NCBI GenBank assembly: GCA_947503835.1
Contig: CANNFM010000021.1
Coordinates: 1-64,000, forward strand
DNA: 64,000 bases
Source: an uncultured Aquimarina sp.
Lineage (GTDB): Bacteria; Bacteroidota; Bacteroidia; Flavobacteriales; Flavobacteriaceae
Direction: 5' to 3'
Below, piece after piece: positions 1 to 7,066 of this stretch; the first letter of the stretch is position 1; each line of letters begins with the position of its first letter. Both the position numbers and the translations under genes were made by a program. The notes below the pieces were generated by a model. It was not told the DNA's origin. It worked only from the letters and a program-made list of their open reading frames with translations, and did no database searches.

Positions 1-87
1 ATGACAACTTTAAGCAACAATCAGATCACTAAAAAATCAAGTACATCTAAAGGACATATCTGGAACGCCAAAAGACGTTACAGATAA
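1..87 (+). CDS. micro-ORF, 28 aa, unknown
   Basis: An open frame begins with ATG at the first base of the window and encodes 28 residues ending in a basic tail (WNAKRRYR). I do not recognise it. It could be complete, or the C-terminal end of a longer gene that begins before the window. It is followed 33 bp later by a second small ORF and then a strong terminator, so the two probably share a transcript. Nothing beyond this context supports translation. Confidence 0.3.
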   Translation: MTTLSNNQITKKSSTSKGHIWNAKRRYR

Positions 88-120
88 CAAAAAAAAATTC
101 ATCAATCAAAAACTAACTAC

Positions 121-255
121 CATGAAAACATTAAGAAACATCAAAAAAAAGTTACGAGAAACTAAACAAAAACAAGCTATGTTTTTAGGTTTCACCCAGA
201 GCGGTCATGATTATGAACATCATATCCGTGTACGACCTAACCTTTATATATACTA
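121..255 (+). CDS. small basic protein, 44 aa, unknown
   Basis: ATG-to-TAA frame of 44 residues. The N-terminal half is lysine/arginine rich (about 10 basic residues in the first 18), and the C-terminal half carries HDYEHH and an aromatic end (NLYIY). No family is recognised. It is the last frame before the terminator at 284-316, about 30 bp beyond the stop, which supports a real short transcript. It may form an operon with the micro-ORF at 1-87. There is no signal peptide or membrane segment. Confidence 0.45.
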
Positions 256-283
256 AGCATTAGTCATATTATAAATAATAAGA

Positions 284-316
284 AGAGGGCGATTTTATAA
301 AATCGCTCTCTTTTTA
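284..316 (+). terminator. intrinsic terminator
   Basis: GAGgGCGATTTT (285-296) and AAAATCGCtCTC (299-310) form a 12-bp stem with one mismatch and an AT loop, followed by a T-run. It closes the transcript of the two small ORFs. Confidence 0.85.
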
Positions 317-449
317 TTCTAACTAATGATCCTATTAATCTCTGGGATTTTATTCTTCGAATCTTCCCTCCTAACTATACCGGATAAGCCTCATAGAGGT
401 TACTTTTCATAAAATTTAATGCGCTACTCATAAATAATCGATAATTTAA

Positions 450-507
450 GCAACCAAAAAGTTGCGTTTTTGGGTTTTGTGATTTATATTAGCAACCAAT
501 AAGTTGC
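450..507 (+). promoter_or_regulatory. twin ArsR-type operators overlapping a promoter
   Basis: Two near-identical 16-bp inverted repeats, GCAACCAAAAAGTTGC at 450-465 and GCAACCAATAAGTTGC at 492-507, are 42 bp apart start to start (about four helical turns). A possible flavobacterial promoter, TTG 462-464 and TATATTAG 485-492 (one mismatch to TAnnTTTG), lies across them, so a dimer bound at either site would block it. The likely ligand protein is the ArsR regulator encoded at 954-1277. The repeats are seen directly; the regulatory link is inferred. Confidence 0.7.
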
Positions 508-532
508 GTATTAATCTTTAAATTTCACAATT

Positions 533-964
533 ATGAATGATATTATAAGTAAAGAACACATTTTTAGTCACCCAATTGACAAAGTTTGGAGTGCTATTAC
601 GAAAGAAGAAGAAATCTCTTCATGGTTTATTAAAGCAGATTTTAAAGCAAAACCGGGTTATAGATATACTTTTACTGCTCCCGAAGAACAGAATTGTACT
701 CAAATTACCGGTGAAGTAAAAAAGGCCAATCCATATATTTTAATTTATACTTGGGTTGTTGCCAATACCGATACAGAAACAACAGTGAAATGGGAATTAG
801 AAAAAACTGAAGAGGGAGGAACAAGATTATACCTTGAACATTCTGGTATTTCGAATTACCCTGGTGATACAGCCGTGAATATGTTTAATAGTTTTAATGG
901 TGGATGGGATAATTGTGTTTCAGAATTGAAAGAATATTTAAAACAAATAGTGCATGCAGGATAA
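533..964 (+). CDS. SRPBCC/AHSA1-family protein
   Basis: A 143-aa cytosolic protein of the START-like (SRPBCC, activator of Hsp90 ATPase homology 1) fold. Visible hallmarks are the N-terminal strand and helix (EHIFSHPIDKVWSAIT), the WFIKADFKAKPGYRYTF segment and the C-terminal long helix beginning GGWDNCVSELKEYL. Such domains bind hydrophobic ligands; the ligand here is unknown. The stop overlaps the start of the downstream ArsR gene by 11 bp, so the two are probably translationally coupled. SRPBCC plus ArsR is a widespread two-gene unit in which both are induced together. It sits directly behind the twin operators at 450-507. Confidence 0.85.
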   Translation: MNDIISKEHIFSHPIDKVWSAITKEEEISSWFIKADFKAKPGYRYTFTAPEEQNCTQITGEVKKANPYILIYTWVVANTDTETTVKWELEKTEEGGTRLYLEHSGISNYPGDTAVNMFNSFNGGWDNCVSELKEYLKQIVHAG

Positions 965-1277
965 GATCACTAGAATATTAAAAGCAGTCGCAGATCCAAC
1001 TAGGCGTGAAATTTTTCACGCTTTAGTAGTTGCTGCCACTGCCCTACCCATTACACAGATATCAAATCAATTTGATATTAGCCGTCAGGGGGTTACCAAA
1101 CATCTTAAAACATTGGAAGATGCCGGGTTAATTAAAATAGATACTAAAGGAAGAGAGCGTTTTTGTTATGCCGATGCAGCTCCACTACAAGAAGTAAATC
1201 AATGGCTAAAGTTCTATGAACAATTCTGGGATAATACATTAGATAATTTAAACACTTATTTAGACAGCCTATCGTAA
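954..1277 (+). CDS. ArsR-family transcriptional regulator
   Basis: A 107-aa winged-helix repressor. The helix-turn-helix covers about residues 28-62 (LPITQISNQFDISRQGVTKHL), preceded by the typical KAVADPTRREIF first helix. The wing is around KGRERFCYAD. There is no ArsR-type CxC metal site near the recognition helix, so it is not a metal sensor of the classical kind; the ligand is unknown, possibly linked to the SRPBCC protein encoded just upstream and overlapping by 11 bp. It is the likely autorepressor acting at the twin GCAAC palindromes at 450-507. Confidence 0.85.
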   Translation: MQDKITRILKAVADPTRREIFHALVVAATALPITQISNQFDISRQGVTKHLKTLEDAGLIKIDTKGRERFCYADAAPLQEVNQWLKFYEQFWDNTLDNLNTYLDSLS

Positions 1278-1284
1278 GCCAGTT

Positions 1285-1686
1285 TTATCCAGTTTTTAGT
1301 TGTTGATTCATCCATTTTTGAGCTTCGTCAATACATTCAAAAGATACAATATTGTCGTAATAAAATATATTTTCGATACTTACACTTGTTTTTTGAAGGT
1401 TATTGTATGTAACTACTGCAAATGCTTTTATATTTGGAAACACCTCTTTTATCTTTAAATAATCCAAGGGCTCTAAAGAATAGGAATTTACTCTATTAGA
1501 TATATATCCAAAAGCATTGTTGCCAAAATGAAGATTGGTCAACGTTGAAAGTTGTTTTGCTTTTTTGTGATTAAAAGAAGTCCCTTCTGCAACTTCAATA
1601 ATCAAATAATTTTTAAAGAAAGATACTTTTCCCATATCAAGATCATAGTTCTTGATAAGTCCTTCTGCATTAGTAGGTTTCGACAT
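1285..1686 (-). CDS. STAS/SpoIIAA-like small protein
   Basis: A 133-aa soluble protein resembling the SpoIIAA-like/STAS proteins common in Bacteroidota: short alternating strands and helices with a GKVSFFKNYLIIEVAEG opening, a central FGNNAFGYISNRVNSYS strand and a C-terminal helix (DEAQKWMNQQL). The function of this group is unknown. The ATG at 1686 is preferred; an upstream TTG at 1698 would add four residues. The gene converges on arsR with only 7 bp between stops. A perfect 17-bp inverted repeat lies 25 nt upstream of the start. Confidence 0.6.
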   Translation of the reverse strand: MSKPTNAEGLIKNYDLDMGKVSFFKNYLIIEVAEGTSFNHKKAKQLSTLTNLHFGNNAFGYISNRVNSYSLEPLDYLKIKEVFPNIKAFAVVTYNNLQKTSVSIENIFYYDNIVSFECIDEAQKWMNQQLKTG

Positions 1687-1710
1687 ATTCAACTTCAAGA
1701 TTTAAGGGTA

Positions 1711-1749
1711 AAATCCATTATAAATGAACATCTCATTTATAATGGATTT
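1711..1749. repeat. perfect 17-bp inverted repeat
   Basis: AAATCCATTATAAATGA (1711-1727) and its exact reverse complement (1733-1749) are separated by five bases. It sits 25 nt upstream of the STAS-like gene on the minus strand and about 180 bp beyond the stop of the membrane gene that ends at 1931. There is no good T-run on either strand, so an operator or 5-prime-UTR hairpin is as likely as a terminator. Confidence 0.75.
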
Positions 1750-1930
1750 TTAGCATTGCGAAATTACTCAAAAACTTAGTACAATAATCAATTTTATAAT
1801 TTCACTAACATTTGTTTGTTAAAAACAGATAAAGTCTTGTGCTACTTTATATCACAGAAATAACAACTATGCATTTGTATTTGCAGGTCCTTTCTTTTGC
1901 TATTATATTGGTCCTAGTATTGCTTCAATT

Positions 1931-2542
1931 TTAAGTAGTTTCTTCTAACTCTTTGATCAAAGATTCTGCCGAACTAATATTATTAGTATAACATTTTACT
2001 ACCCATCTAGAAAACAAGATAAAAAAAGTAATTGCCAGTGGTATAGCCACAGCAAGAGTCCAAACTGATTTTGTTTCTGCAAAGAAATCTTTCCCGTTAA
2101 TTAACTTTGAGCTTACTGGCATAATAGTAAACATAACAATGAAACCAAGATAATAACTTGCAGTTATAACTTTCTGAAAGCGTTTTTTGGCTTTTGCATA
2201 CTGGATCAACGTTTGTTTATAACTATTTCTAGCCACATCCAGATTGCGCATTTTGTTAATCGATCCTAAGGACATTATGGGCAATACCAATAATATAATT
2301 ACTGTTATTATACCCGATAAAAGTGTGTACCAGTTATCCAATTTTGATAGATTGATAAGTATTAAAATTGCAACAGTATAACAAATAACAGCTCCTATCA
2401 TTTCTGGATATGCAACTTTGTTCAATCTATTTCTATATTTCTCCTGAGTCATCATGGTAATCATTTTATCGGTTAACTTTTTTTGTTGCTCTAGCTGAGT
2501 ACTCATTTCAGACCACACAGCTTGCATTTCTTCTAATTCCAT
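1931..2542 (-). CDS. membrane protein, partner of ECF sigma factor
   Basis: A 203-aa protein with a soluble N-terminal helix (MELEEMQAVWSEMSTQLEQQ) and four predicted membrane segments at about residues 44-66, 72-95, 125-145 and 162-184. No enzymatic motif is seen. The gene begins 6 bp after the stop of the ECF sigma factor gene and is almost certainly cotranscribed. Position and topology suggest an anti-sigma or signalling partner of that sigma factor, but it lacks a recognisable zinc-binding anti-sigma motif, so this is inference from context. The family is conserved in flavobacteria as an uncharacterised membrane protein. Confidence 0.6.
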   Translation of the reverse strand: MELEEMQAVWSEMSTQLEQQKKLTDKMITMMTQEKYRNRLNKVAYPEMIGAVICYTVAILILINLSKLDNWYTLLSGIITVIILLVLPIMSLGSINKMRNLDVARNSYKQTLIQYAKAKKRFQKVITASYYLGFIVMFTIMPVSSKLINGKDFFAETKSVWTLAVAIPLAITFFILFSRWVVKCYTNNISSAESLIKELEETT

Positions 2543-2548
2543 AGTCTG

Positions 2549-3037
2549 TTATTTTTTTACGATTTGTGATTTTAACTTTTGTTTTATTCTGGAGATTCTT
2601 GTTCCCACATTACTTGGTGATAACCCTGTAATATCTGCTATTTCTTCATATTTTTTACCTTCTAAAAGAAGTAACATCAACCCTTTTTCTAGCTCATTTA
2701 ATCCCTGAATATGTGCATATACTATTTTTAACCTTTCTTCGAATTCTGTGTCATAATATTCTGTTTGTCGTATTATGACCTTATCAATTTCTATCCGTTT
2801 ACCACGTCGTTTTTCTTTTTTTAATCGTGTAATAGCTGTATTAAGTGCAACTCGATACATCCAGGTACTAATTTTAGAATCCCCTCTAAAATTATCATAG
2901 GATTTCCATAGTTGATAGACTATCTCTTGATATAAATCGTTTTGATCCTCTTGGTCATTAGTATAAATGGTAGTTATTTTAAAAATAACCCCTTCATTCT
3001 CTTTAATGATTCGAGTAAACTCGGATTCCTTACTCAT
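2549..3037 (-). CDS. ECF RNA polymerase sigma factor
   Basis: A 162-aa sigma-70 family factor of the extracytoplasmic-function group. Region 2 is at about residues 25-85 (DLYQEIVYQLWKSYDNF, then STWMYRVALNTAITRLKK) and region 4 is at about 105-158, with the helix-turn-helix YEEIADITGLSPSNVGTRISR. It recruits core polymerase to a regulon not identifiable here. It is cotranscribed with the four-pass membrane protein downstream. The start ATG at 3037 gives the standard ECF length. Confidence 0.92.
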   Translation of the reverse strand: MSKESEFTRIIKENEGVIFKITTIYTNDQEDQNDLYQEIVYQLWKSYDNFRGDSKISTWMYRVALNTAITRLKKEKRRGKRIEIDKVIIRQTEYYDTEFEERLKIVYAHIQGLNELEKGLMLLLLEGKKYEEIADITGLSPSNVGTRISRIKQKLKSQIVKK

Positions 3038-3183
3038 CCAACATGTTTTTCTTATTAGTAGTAAACGGAATTAAAAAATCACAGAATATCTAATAATTTT
3101 TGAAATTGTAGTGTATAAAATAGAAATTATAAGTCAAAAGATACTGTATGACTTATTTTAAGTGGATTGTTAGAAAAAATCAA

Positions 3184-3822
3184 TTACTCTTTGAATATAA
3201 TCATAGTAGCTCTTTTACCAGTGGCGAGATTCCAGGCATTTGCTGTAATTACATTACCTTGATCATCATACAAATGAAATTCTGCAGTATTAGGTGATGC
3301 TGCTCCTTCATTTAATGCTAATATATCAATTCTATTAAATCCTTTTATTAGATTTATTTTAGTTGTTTTGAAGCCTCCGCTAAGTAAAATTCTAGCCCCT
3401 ATAATATCGTCATTAATAAAAACACGAACTATATCGCCGTCCACTTCTCCATGATCGCGATATATCAATTGTACAAATTTGCCATTACTTTTAAAATCAC
3501 CAAAATACTCGTCACCCGTAGATTCTGATGAATTATCTCCAATTTTCTCAAACCATTTGGGTGTAATATCAGTTTTTGGCTTTAAAAAACCATCTTCTCC
3601 GGTCATATCAAAAGTCGTATTGTTACGACGGCTATATTCTTTTAATTCTTTTGGTAAATTATAAAGCTTAGAATCTGTTTTAGAATCCGTATTAGACAAG
3701 CTATATTTATTAGAACTAAGATCACTTTCGTTATCAATACGTAATGTAGTGGAGCCCTCTATTTGCGCAGTTAACACCCCTCCTGTAAGTACTAAAATAA
3801 TTTGAACTATTTTAAACGTCAT
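3184..3822 (-). CDS. secreted protein of unknown function
   Basis: A 212-aa exported protein. The ATG at 3822 is chosen because it places a clean signal peptide at the N-terminus (MTFKIVQIILVLTGGVLTAQ, cleavage after about residue 19); a longer frame upstream would bury it. The mature protein has a Ser/Asn-rich linker, then a beta-rich C-terminal region of about 100 residues (from DYFGDFKSNGKF to the end) with the pattern of a jelly-roll-like secreted domain. No catalytic motif is seen. It is divergent from the hybrid kinase gene at 3993, separated by 170 bp. Confidence 0.6.
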   Translation of the reverse strand: MTFKIVQIILVLTGGVLTAQIEGSTTLRIDNESDLSSNKYSLSNTDSKTDSKLYNLPKELKEYSRRNNTTFDMTGEDGFLKPKTDITPKWFEKIGDNSSESTGDEYFGDFKSNGKFVQLIYRDHGEVDGDIVRVFINDDIIGARILLSGGFKTTKINLIKGFNRIDILALNEGAASPNTAEFHLYDDQGNVITANAWNLATGKRATMIIFKE

Positions 3823-3992
3823 TGTCTTAATTCTGTTGTTCTGTACTATGTAAAGATAAATAATATACGAGGCTATCATTGTTAATTCCCTACAAAATCT
3901 TTGCCAATCTATAAGCAAATTTAAAAAAACTCTCACTCAAACTTGTAAGATAAAACTGATATGGTTTATTTTGTTGCATAAACAATGTAGCT

Positions 3993-5237
3993 ATGACCTA
4001 TTTATTCGGAGCAATACTTATGGCTATAATTCTTTTTTTATGGATACGCGGCAGAAGTGTAAAGAAAAAGCTTGACTATAAAAATAAAGAATTACAATCA
4101 TTACAGAATGAAACTCATAAACAGATTCAATCACAACAGGAATATATTTCAATTCTAAGCCAGGAATTAAGAATCCCGTTGTATGGGATTATGGGGTTAA
4201 CAAATCTGCTGGCAGAGGATTATCCCGAACTTAAGAATAACGAAAAATTAAAATCTCTTAAATTCTCTGGGGATTATTTGCTTACATTAATCAATAATAT
4301 ACTGCATGTAAATTATCTTGATTCTGAAGAAATTTTATCTCAAAACGGGTCTTTTGATATAAAAGAAATGACTCAAAATCTTGTAAATTCATTTAGTTAC
4401 GCCACCGAAAATAGTGATAACACATTACATTTTGATTTTGATTCTGAAATTGATCCATTGATTAATGGAGACCCAGCCATTCTTTCTCAAATATTAATGA
4501 ATCTTATTAGCAATGCATTGCGATTTACTAAAAATGGAAATGTATATTTTTCGGTTAGCTTGATAAAGAAAAGCGAGAACAAGACTACTATTTCTTTTAA
4601 AATAAAGCATGATGGATTTGAAATTACAAAGGAGGATGAAAAATCGATTTATCAAGAGTTTATTGATGTAGAACAGGCAAAAAAATCATACTTGGGTACT
4701 GGGTTAAGCGTTACTGTTGTAAAAAAATTAGCAAAGGCATTACATGGCGAAATCGTTATTCAAAACGACTCTCAAGCAGGTTCTGAGTATGCATTTACCG
4801 CTGATTTTGAAACCATACAAAACAAAGACAATGCAACTGCCAAAATTAAGTCCAATACGGCTATTAACAATCCTAAATTAAAAGCTCTGGTTGTTGATGA
4901 TAATAAATTGAATCTATTGGTGGCCGAAAAAATGCTGTCTAAAGAAAATTTTGATTGCACTACTATTGATAATGGCTTTGATGCGATAGAATTGACTAAA
5001 GAAAATACATATGATATAGTGTTAATGGATATTAATATGCCAAAACTAAATGGTATTGGAACCACCAAGAGAATACGTGAATTTGATACAAAAACCCCAA
5101 TTATTGCTCTAACAGCTGTAGACGTAACTCAATTAAATCGTCAAATAATACAAGCGGGGCTTAACGACTACATTTTAAAACCTTATAATAAAAATCATCT
5201 TTTAGAAATCATTAATAAAAACATCATACCATCCTAG
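3993..5237 (+). CDS. degenerate hybrid histidine kinase with receiver domain
   Basis: A 414-aa protein: one N-terminal membrane segment (residues 3-18), a coiled linker, a dimerisation/phosphoacceptor helix at about 45-110, a GHKL ATPase-like domain at about 120-270 and a C-terminal receiver at about 295-412. The H-box reads LSQELRIPLYG, with Gln57 where the phosphorylated His is expected. The N-box is present (NLISNALRF, residues 170-178) and G2 is present (GTGLS, 235-239), but the G1 region is degenerate (HDGFEI). The receiver looks intact: D302/D303, phospho-acceptor D346 (LMDINMP), T374 and K396. It cannot autophosphorylate on the usual His, so it may act as an ATP-binding scaffold or a receiver phosphorylated by another kinase. 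It has no periplasmic sensor domain. Confidence 0.85.
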   Translation: MTYLFGAILMAIILFLWIRGRSVKKKLDYKNKELQSLQNETHKQIQSQQEYISILSQELRIPLYGIMGLTNLLAEDYPELKNNEKLKSLKFSGDYLLTLINNILHVNYLDSEEILSQNGSFDIKEMTQNLVNSFSYATENSDNTLHFDFDSEIDPLINGDPAILSQILMNLISNALRFTKNGNVYFSVSLIKKSENKTTISFKIKHDGFEITKEDEKSIYQEFIDVEQAKKSYLGTGLSVTVVKKLAKALHGEIVIQNDSQAGSEYAFTADFETIQNKDNATAKIKSNTAINNPKLKALVVDDNKLNLLVAEKMLSKENFDCTTIDNGFDAIELTKENTYDIVLMDINMPKLNGIGTTKRIREFDTKTPIIALTAVDVTQLNRQIIQAGLNDYILKPYNKNHLLEIINKNIIPS

Positions 5238-5617
5238 TTTACAGCTATTTATAAGTAAAACACGATAATTTTACTGGCGTATACTATAAACTGTATACAA
5301 TAACGTTTATTTCCTCAAATGTTTATTTCTAAAGTCTTCTTAGTGTTCTTTTAGATCGATTTTATAACATATTTTAACTTTTAGTGTACATCGTGTTTTC
5401 CTTACCTAGAAAAATCACACACCCACCTTCCTTTGCTAGCAATTGATAATCAAACGATTAATTACCACATCGTATTAATAGTAAATTATAGAGTTCTGAT
5501 TAAGGGAAAAATTCTGTTAACATTTTTTAAGATATTCATATGAAAAGATTAATAATTGTGGAAACAATAAATAAAATATCCAGTAGTTAAAATAACACAA
5601 ATATTAATTAAATAACC
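5238..5617. other. intergenic region without visible gene
   Basis: 380 bp, AT-rich, between the hybrid kinase and the OmpA lipoprotein. I see no convincing ORF, strong hairpin or exact TAnnTTTG promoter. It presumably carries the ompA promoter and long leader. Confidence 0.5.
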
Positions 5618-6448
5618 ATGAAAAAATCATTCACATTAATCGCACTGTCAGGTATTATAATGACATCATGTGTGTCAAAAAAGAAGTATGTTGCTTTAGA
5701 GCAACAATTACAAGATACACGTAGTACTTTACAAAGAACTTCTGTAGAAAAAGATGAATTAGAGGATAAATTTGCTAAAATTGAAGCAAGAGTGGCAGAT
5801 TATAATGCAAAAATAAATTCTTTAACAGATGCTGGTAATGAGAAAATGGTAATGGTGGATAACATCGTAGCGATTTCAAACAACAGCAAAGAAAAAATGA
5901 GGGAAACGCTTACAAAAGTAGATCCTAATAAATTGCAAAATGCTAAAACATTAAAAGATTCGATGAACTTAGCAGTTTCTCATAACCTAAAAAGCTCGTT
6001 AGACGACAGCCTAAAAGATGATGAGGATATATCTGTCAATATTGACAATACAGTGGTAATGATCTCAATCTCTGATAAGATGTTGTTTAAAACTGCGAGT
6101 TATAGAGTGAGTGATAAAGCTAACGACATTTTACAAAAATTGGCTAATGTTATAAACTCTGAGCCAAGTATCGAAGTAATGGTAGAAGGCCATACAGATC
6201 CAAGAACAATAAGTAACAATGTGGTTCAGGATAACTGGGATCTAAGTGTAAAAAGAGCAACATCTATTGTAAGAAAACTACAAACCAAATACAATGTAGC
6301 TCCAGAAAAGTTAATTGCCTCTGGTAGAAGTAGCTACAAACCACTTGTAGAGAACAACTCGGATGAAAATATGGCAATAAACAGACGTACAAAAATTGTT
6401 TTATTACCAAACATGGATAAGTTTTTTGCTATGCTTTCTGCTAACTAA
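5618..6448 (+). CDS. OmpA-family lipoprotein
   Basis: A 276-aa outer-membrane lipoprotein. The signal peptide ends in lipobox MTSC (Cys18). Residues 20-90 form a coiled coil (KYVALEQQLQDTRSTLQ). The C-terminal OmpA peptidoglycan-binding domain spans about 150-270 and contains VEGHTDPRT and the RRTKIVLLP end. Predicted role: tethering the outer membrane to peptidoglycan from the periplasmic side. It is a paralogue of 40193-41059 (same SCVSxKK start, coiled coil and ending). It is followed by a strong terminator at 6468-6504, so it is probably monocistronic. Confidence 0.9.
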   Translation: MKKSFTLIALSGIIMTSCVSKKKYVALEQQLQDTRSTLQRTSVEKDELEDKFAKIEARVADYNAKINSLTDAGNEKMVMVDNIVAISNNSKEKMRETLTKVDPNKLQNAKTLKDSMNLAVSHNLKSSLDDSLKDDEDISVNIDNTVVMISISDKMLFKTASYRVSDKANDILQKLANVINSEPSIEVMVEGHTDPRTISNNVVQDNWDLSVKRATSIVRKLQTKYNVAPEKLIASGRSSYKPLVENNSDENMAINRRTKIVLLPNMDKFFAMLSAN

Positions 6449-6467
6449 CTATATACACACTTTTATT

Positions 6468-6504
6468 AAAAAGGGTAGGAACATTTTGTTCCTACCCTTT
6501 TTTT
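6468..6504 (+). terminator. intrinsic terminator
   Basis: GGGTAGGAAC (6473-6482) pairs with GTTCCTACCC (6488-6497); the stem is extended by A5/T5, with an ATTTT loop and a T-run. It ends the ompA transcript. Confidence 0.95.
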
Positions 6505-6593
6505 ATTTACTATGCTTTTATTAATTTTCGTTTTACAATTAAACCTTTTCATAATTCTTATGTCATAGTTATATGTAACTAAATTGGAAAATT

Positions 6594-7007
6594 ATGAAAA
6601 GTATAATACTTCAAAGATCAACAATTGTATCATTATTATTGGTAATACTATTCTTAGGAAGCAGTTTTACTATTACAAACATAGTCAAATGGGAACATTT
6701 AGGTTCTAGAACTGTTAATTACAGATTAGACAAAGATGTAATTAAAATTACCGCCAGAGAAGGGAGCTTTAAAAAACTTAAAATCAAAGTTACTGGTGGT
6801 TCCCTGAATATGCACAGAATGATTGTTCAGTACGGAAATGGGCAAAAAGACGTTATTCAATTAAGACATAACTTTTCACGCAAAAGTGCTACAAGAATGA
6901 TCGATCTAAAAGGAGGGAAAAGAATAATACGAGACATCACTTTTTTTTACGACACAAAAAATATATCGCGAAAAAGGGCAAAGGTTCATGTGTTTGGAAG
7001 ACATTAA
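6594..7007 (+). CDS. small secreted beta-rich protein, DUF2541-like
   Basis: A 137-aa protein with a signal peptide/anchor at residues 8-27 (IVSLLLVILFLGSSF). The mature part follows the pattern of DUF2541-type periplasmic proteins: WEHLGSRTV near residue 33, then a D-x-D-x-I strand, a GxFxxLxxxV strand, the MIVQYGNGQKDVIQLR segment and SATRMIDLKGGKRIIRDITFFYD. Function is unknown. It stands alone between two terminators and converges on the rRNA methyltransferase gene. Confidence 0.65.
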   Translation: MKSIILQRSTIVSLLLVILFLGSSFTITNIVKWEHLGSRTVNYRLDKDVIKITAREGSFKKLKIKVTGGSLNMHRMIVQYGNGQKDVIQLRHNFSRKSATRMIDLKGGKRIIRDITFFYDTKNISRKRAKVHVFGRH

Positions 7008-7033
7008 ACCCATCTTATATTTTGAAAATAGAG

Positions 7034-7066
7034 AAAGCAACCCAATTAATTGAGTTGCTTTTTTAT
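7034..7066. terminator. bidirectional terminator
   Basis: AAAGCAAC (7034-7041) and GTTGCTTT (7054-7061) flank an inner CAATTAATTG; a T-run follows on plus. It separates convergent genes 6594-7007 and 7063-8277 and overlaps the stop codon of the latter. Confidence 0.85.

Noticed and set aside
1869..1934. Hydrophobic 21-aa plus-strand frame (MHLYLQVLSFAIIL)
   Set aside because: No promoter, terminator or paralogue; it overlaps the end of the membrane protein gene and is likely chance in AT-rich DNA.
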